Positions 62,451 through 64,000 of a stretch of 64,000 nt of DNA are shown piece after piece (position 1 is the stretch's first letter; each line of letters begins with the position of its first letter). Below the pieces are notes generated by a model. That model saw nothing but the letters and a program-made list of their open reading frames with translations, was not told where the DNA came from and searched no databases. Source of the stretch: Halomonas alkalicola (GTDB taxonomy: Bacteria; Pseudomonadota; Gammaproteobacteria; Pseudomonadales; Halomonadaceae); assembly GCF_030704205.1 (NCBI RefSeq), contig NZ_CP131913.1, positions 2,418,001 through 2,482,000 on the forward strand, written 5' to 3'. Both the position numbers and the translations under genes were made by a program.

Positions 62451-64000
62451 GCCGTGGCGGCCCGCCGGCGGGCCGCCACGGCTCCGGCTCGCCCCGCTGC
62501 TGGCGCTCCTGCTGCTGCTGGCGGGCTGCGCCGGCGCCCCGCAGCCGCGCGTGCACACTACGGCGCTGCCGCCCTGGGAGGTCGCCGAGACCCCCCTGGG
62601 CCGCTGGGCCGCCGAGCAAGCCGAGGCCCACCCGGGCCAGAGCGGCCTGGCCCTGCTGGCCAACGGCAAGGATGCCTTCGCGGTGCGTGGCCTGCTCACC
62701 GCCCGGGCCGAGCGCCGCCTCGACATCCAGACCTACCTGATGGGCGATGGCCTGACCACCCGGGTGCTGCTGGCCCGGGTGCTGGACGCCGCCGAGCGCG
62801 GCGTCGAGGTGCGCCTGCTGATCGACGACATCGGCGCTGTGGGGCAGGGCCAGCGCCTGGCCGCCCTGGACAGCCACCCCAACCTGCAGGTGCGCGTCTA
62901 CCACCCGCTTCCGGTGGGGCGCGCCAACCTGGCCACCCGGGTGCTGGCCACCATCCCGGTGCTGCCGCGCCACCACCGGCGCATGCACAACAAGCTGTGG
63001 ATTGCCGACAACGCCCTGGCCATCGCCGGCGGCCGGAACCTGGGCGACGAGTACTACAACGCCAGCGAGCCGCGCAACTTCGCCGACCTGGACCTGCTGG
63101 CGGTGGGGGCGGTGGTCGAGCCGCTGTCGATGAGCTTCGATCTCTACTGGAACCATGGCCTGGCCCAGCCCGGGGGGCGCTACCACCGCGTCGAGGCCGA
63201 CGCCTGGCGGGCCCTGCGCGAGGAGCTTGCCGCCCGGCTCGCCGAGGAGAGCGATTCCGACTACTTCCAGGCGCTGCGCGAGCGCCACGAGGAACGCGAT
63301 CGCCAGCGCCTGGTGGATGTCCTGCACTGGGGGCAGGCCGAGGCGCTGTGGGACCCGCCGGGCAAGCCGGCCTGGCGCGGCCGCCCGGCCCTGGACGAGA
63401 CCATGGCGGGGCAGCTGTGGGCGCGGGTGGCCCCCGAGGCGCGCCTGAGCCTGGTCTCGGCCTACTTCGTGCCCACCGCCGAGGGCAGCCGGGTGCTGCA
63501 GGAGCTGGCGGAGTCCGGCGTCGCGGTGGAGGTGGTCACCAACTCCCTGGAGGCCACCGATGTGCCGGTGGTCCACGGGGCCTATATGCCCCATCGCCGC
63601 GCGCTGCTGAAGAGCGGCGTGGCGCTCTTCGAGCTGCGCGCCGAGCACGCCGACGGCGAGGGGGCCACCATGGGCATGCCGGGCACCTCCGCCTCGGCGC
63701 TGCATATCAAGGCCCTGGCGATAGACGAGGAGACCGTCTTCGTGGGCTCGGCCAACGCCGACCCGCGTTCGGTATGGTGGAACAGCGAGCTGGGCGTGCT
63801 GGCCGAGAGCGAGGGCCTGGCCCGGGAGTTTCGCGAACTGGTGGAGGAGGGGGCGAGCCCCGAGCTGAGCTACCGGGTGACCCTCGACGACGGCCGGCTG
63901 GGATGGGAGACACGCCATGACGACGAGATGGTCCGCCTCGCCCGGGAGCCCGGCGGCCCCTGGCGACACGCCAACGCCTGGCTGACCCGCCTGCTGCGGC
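62443..64000 (+). CDS. phospholipase D family lipoprotein, cardiolipin synthase C-like (partial at window end)
   Basis: Open to the window end, at least 519 residues. Begins MPEPWRPAGGPPRLRLAPLL with a lipoprotein signal ending ALLLLLAGC (lipid-modified Cys29). Two HKD-type catalytic motifs: HNKLWIADNALAIAGGRNLGDEYY and HIKALAIDEETVFVGSANADPRS, as in the YmdC/ClsC group that condenses phospholipids to cardiolipin. The start is inside the end of the preceding small gene. The C terminus, beyond NAWLTRLLR, is not in the window. Confidence 0.85.
   Translation, partial: MPEPWRPAGGPPRLRLAPLLALLLLLAGCAGAPQPRVHTTALPPWEVAETPLGRWAAEQAEAHPGQSGLALLANGKDAFAVRGLLTARAERRLDIQTYLMGDGLTTRVLLARVLDAAERGVEVRLLIDDIGAVGQGQRLAALDSHPNLQVRVYHPLPVGRANLATRVLATIPVLPRHHRRMHNKLWIADNALAIAGGRNLGDEYYNASEPRNFADLDLLAVGAVVEPLSMSFDLYWNHGLAQPGGRYHRVEADAWRALREELAARLAEESDSDYFQALRERHEERDRQRLVDVLHWGQAEALWDPPGKPAWRGRPALDETMAGQLWARVAPEARLSLVSAYFVPTAEGSRVLQELAESGVAVEVVTNSLEATDVPVVHGAYMPHRRALLKSGVALFELRAEHADGEGATMGMPGTSASALHIKALAIDEETVFVGSANADPRSVWWNSELGVLAESEGLAREFRELVEEGASPELSYRVTLDDGRLGWETRHDDEMVRLAREPGGPWRHANAWLTRLLR

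Overview
The window is one end of the large transcription and translation gene block of a GC-rich gammaproteobacterium. The rRNA tails, the order rrn - birA - coaX - tRNA(Tyr, Gly, Thr, Trp) - secE - nusG - rplKAJL - rpoBC - str - S10 - spc - alpha - rplQ, and the following order uvrA - yajR-like transporter - ssb match what is known from Pseudomonas and its relatives. The high GC, the acidic proteins and the rRNA character fit a Halomonas-like (Halomonadaceae) organism; the family assignment is inference, the class is not in doubt.

Layout. 1-3990: 3' end of 16S, a spacer with tRNA-Ile, a degraded second tRNA-Ile-like copy and tRNA-Ala, then 23S, 5S and a terminator. 4090-6560: birA/coaX and four tRNAs; the tufB gene that often sits between tRNA-Thr and tRNA-Trp is absent. 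6629-37163: about 40 genes for the ribosome, RNA polymerase, SecE/SecY, NusG and elongation factors, all on the + strand, with recognisable promoters, attenuators and ribosomal-protein leader RNAs. 37394-46131: UvrA, a YajR-type transporter, SSB, a RmlD-like protein, an acyltransferase, and the unsaturated fatty acid genes fabA-fabB (fabB frameshifted as written). 46355-48211: a PAS-GGDEF-EAL gene broken by one in-frame TGA. 48170-56934: a nine-gene minus-strand cluster (FAD protein, MerR/LitR-like regulator, photolyase, NTF2-like, SDR, flavin amine oxidase, DUF1365, Cfa-like methyltransferase, DUF2878) that looks like a light or singlet-oxygen response unit combining DNA repair with membrane-lipid modification. 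57051-64000: a TIGR01777 epimerase, rapA, a membrane-anchored TlpA-like thioredoxin, a small membrane protein and a phospholipase D lipoprotein cut by the window end.

Most interesting signal: the 160-base spacer between rpsJ and rplC holds a 51-base, gap-free copy-like match (40 of 51 identical by hand alignment) to domain I of this organism's own 23S rRNA. The paired positions are kept by compensatory changes, and the match ends directly on the rplC ribosome binding site. This region of 23S is the assembly-initiator site bound by L4 and L24, both encoded downstream, so I propose an rRNA-mimic autoregulatory element replacing the long S10 leader of E. coli, for which there is no room here (about 60 bases from promoter to rpsJ).

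Other points: three coding genes between 44.7 and 54.5 kb are disrupted (fabB, GGDEF-EAL, phrB), which may be real or may be sequence error; a roughly 105-base dispersed repeat occurs twice; a MerR-type promoter with a 19-base spacer and TGTACA/TATACA elements precedes the light-response cluster; and RpoB carries unusual residues in the rifampicin region.
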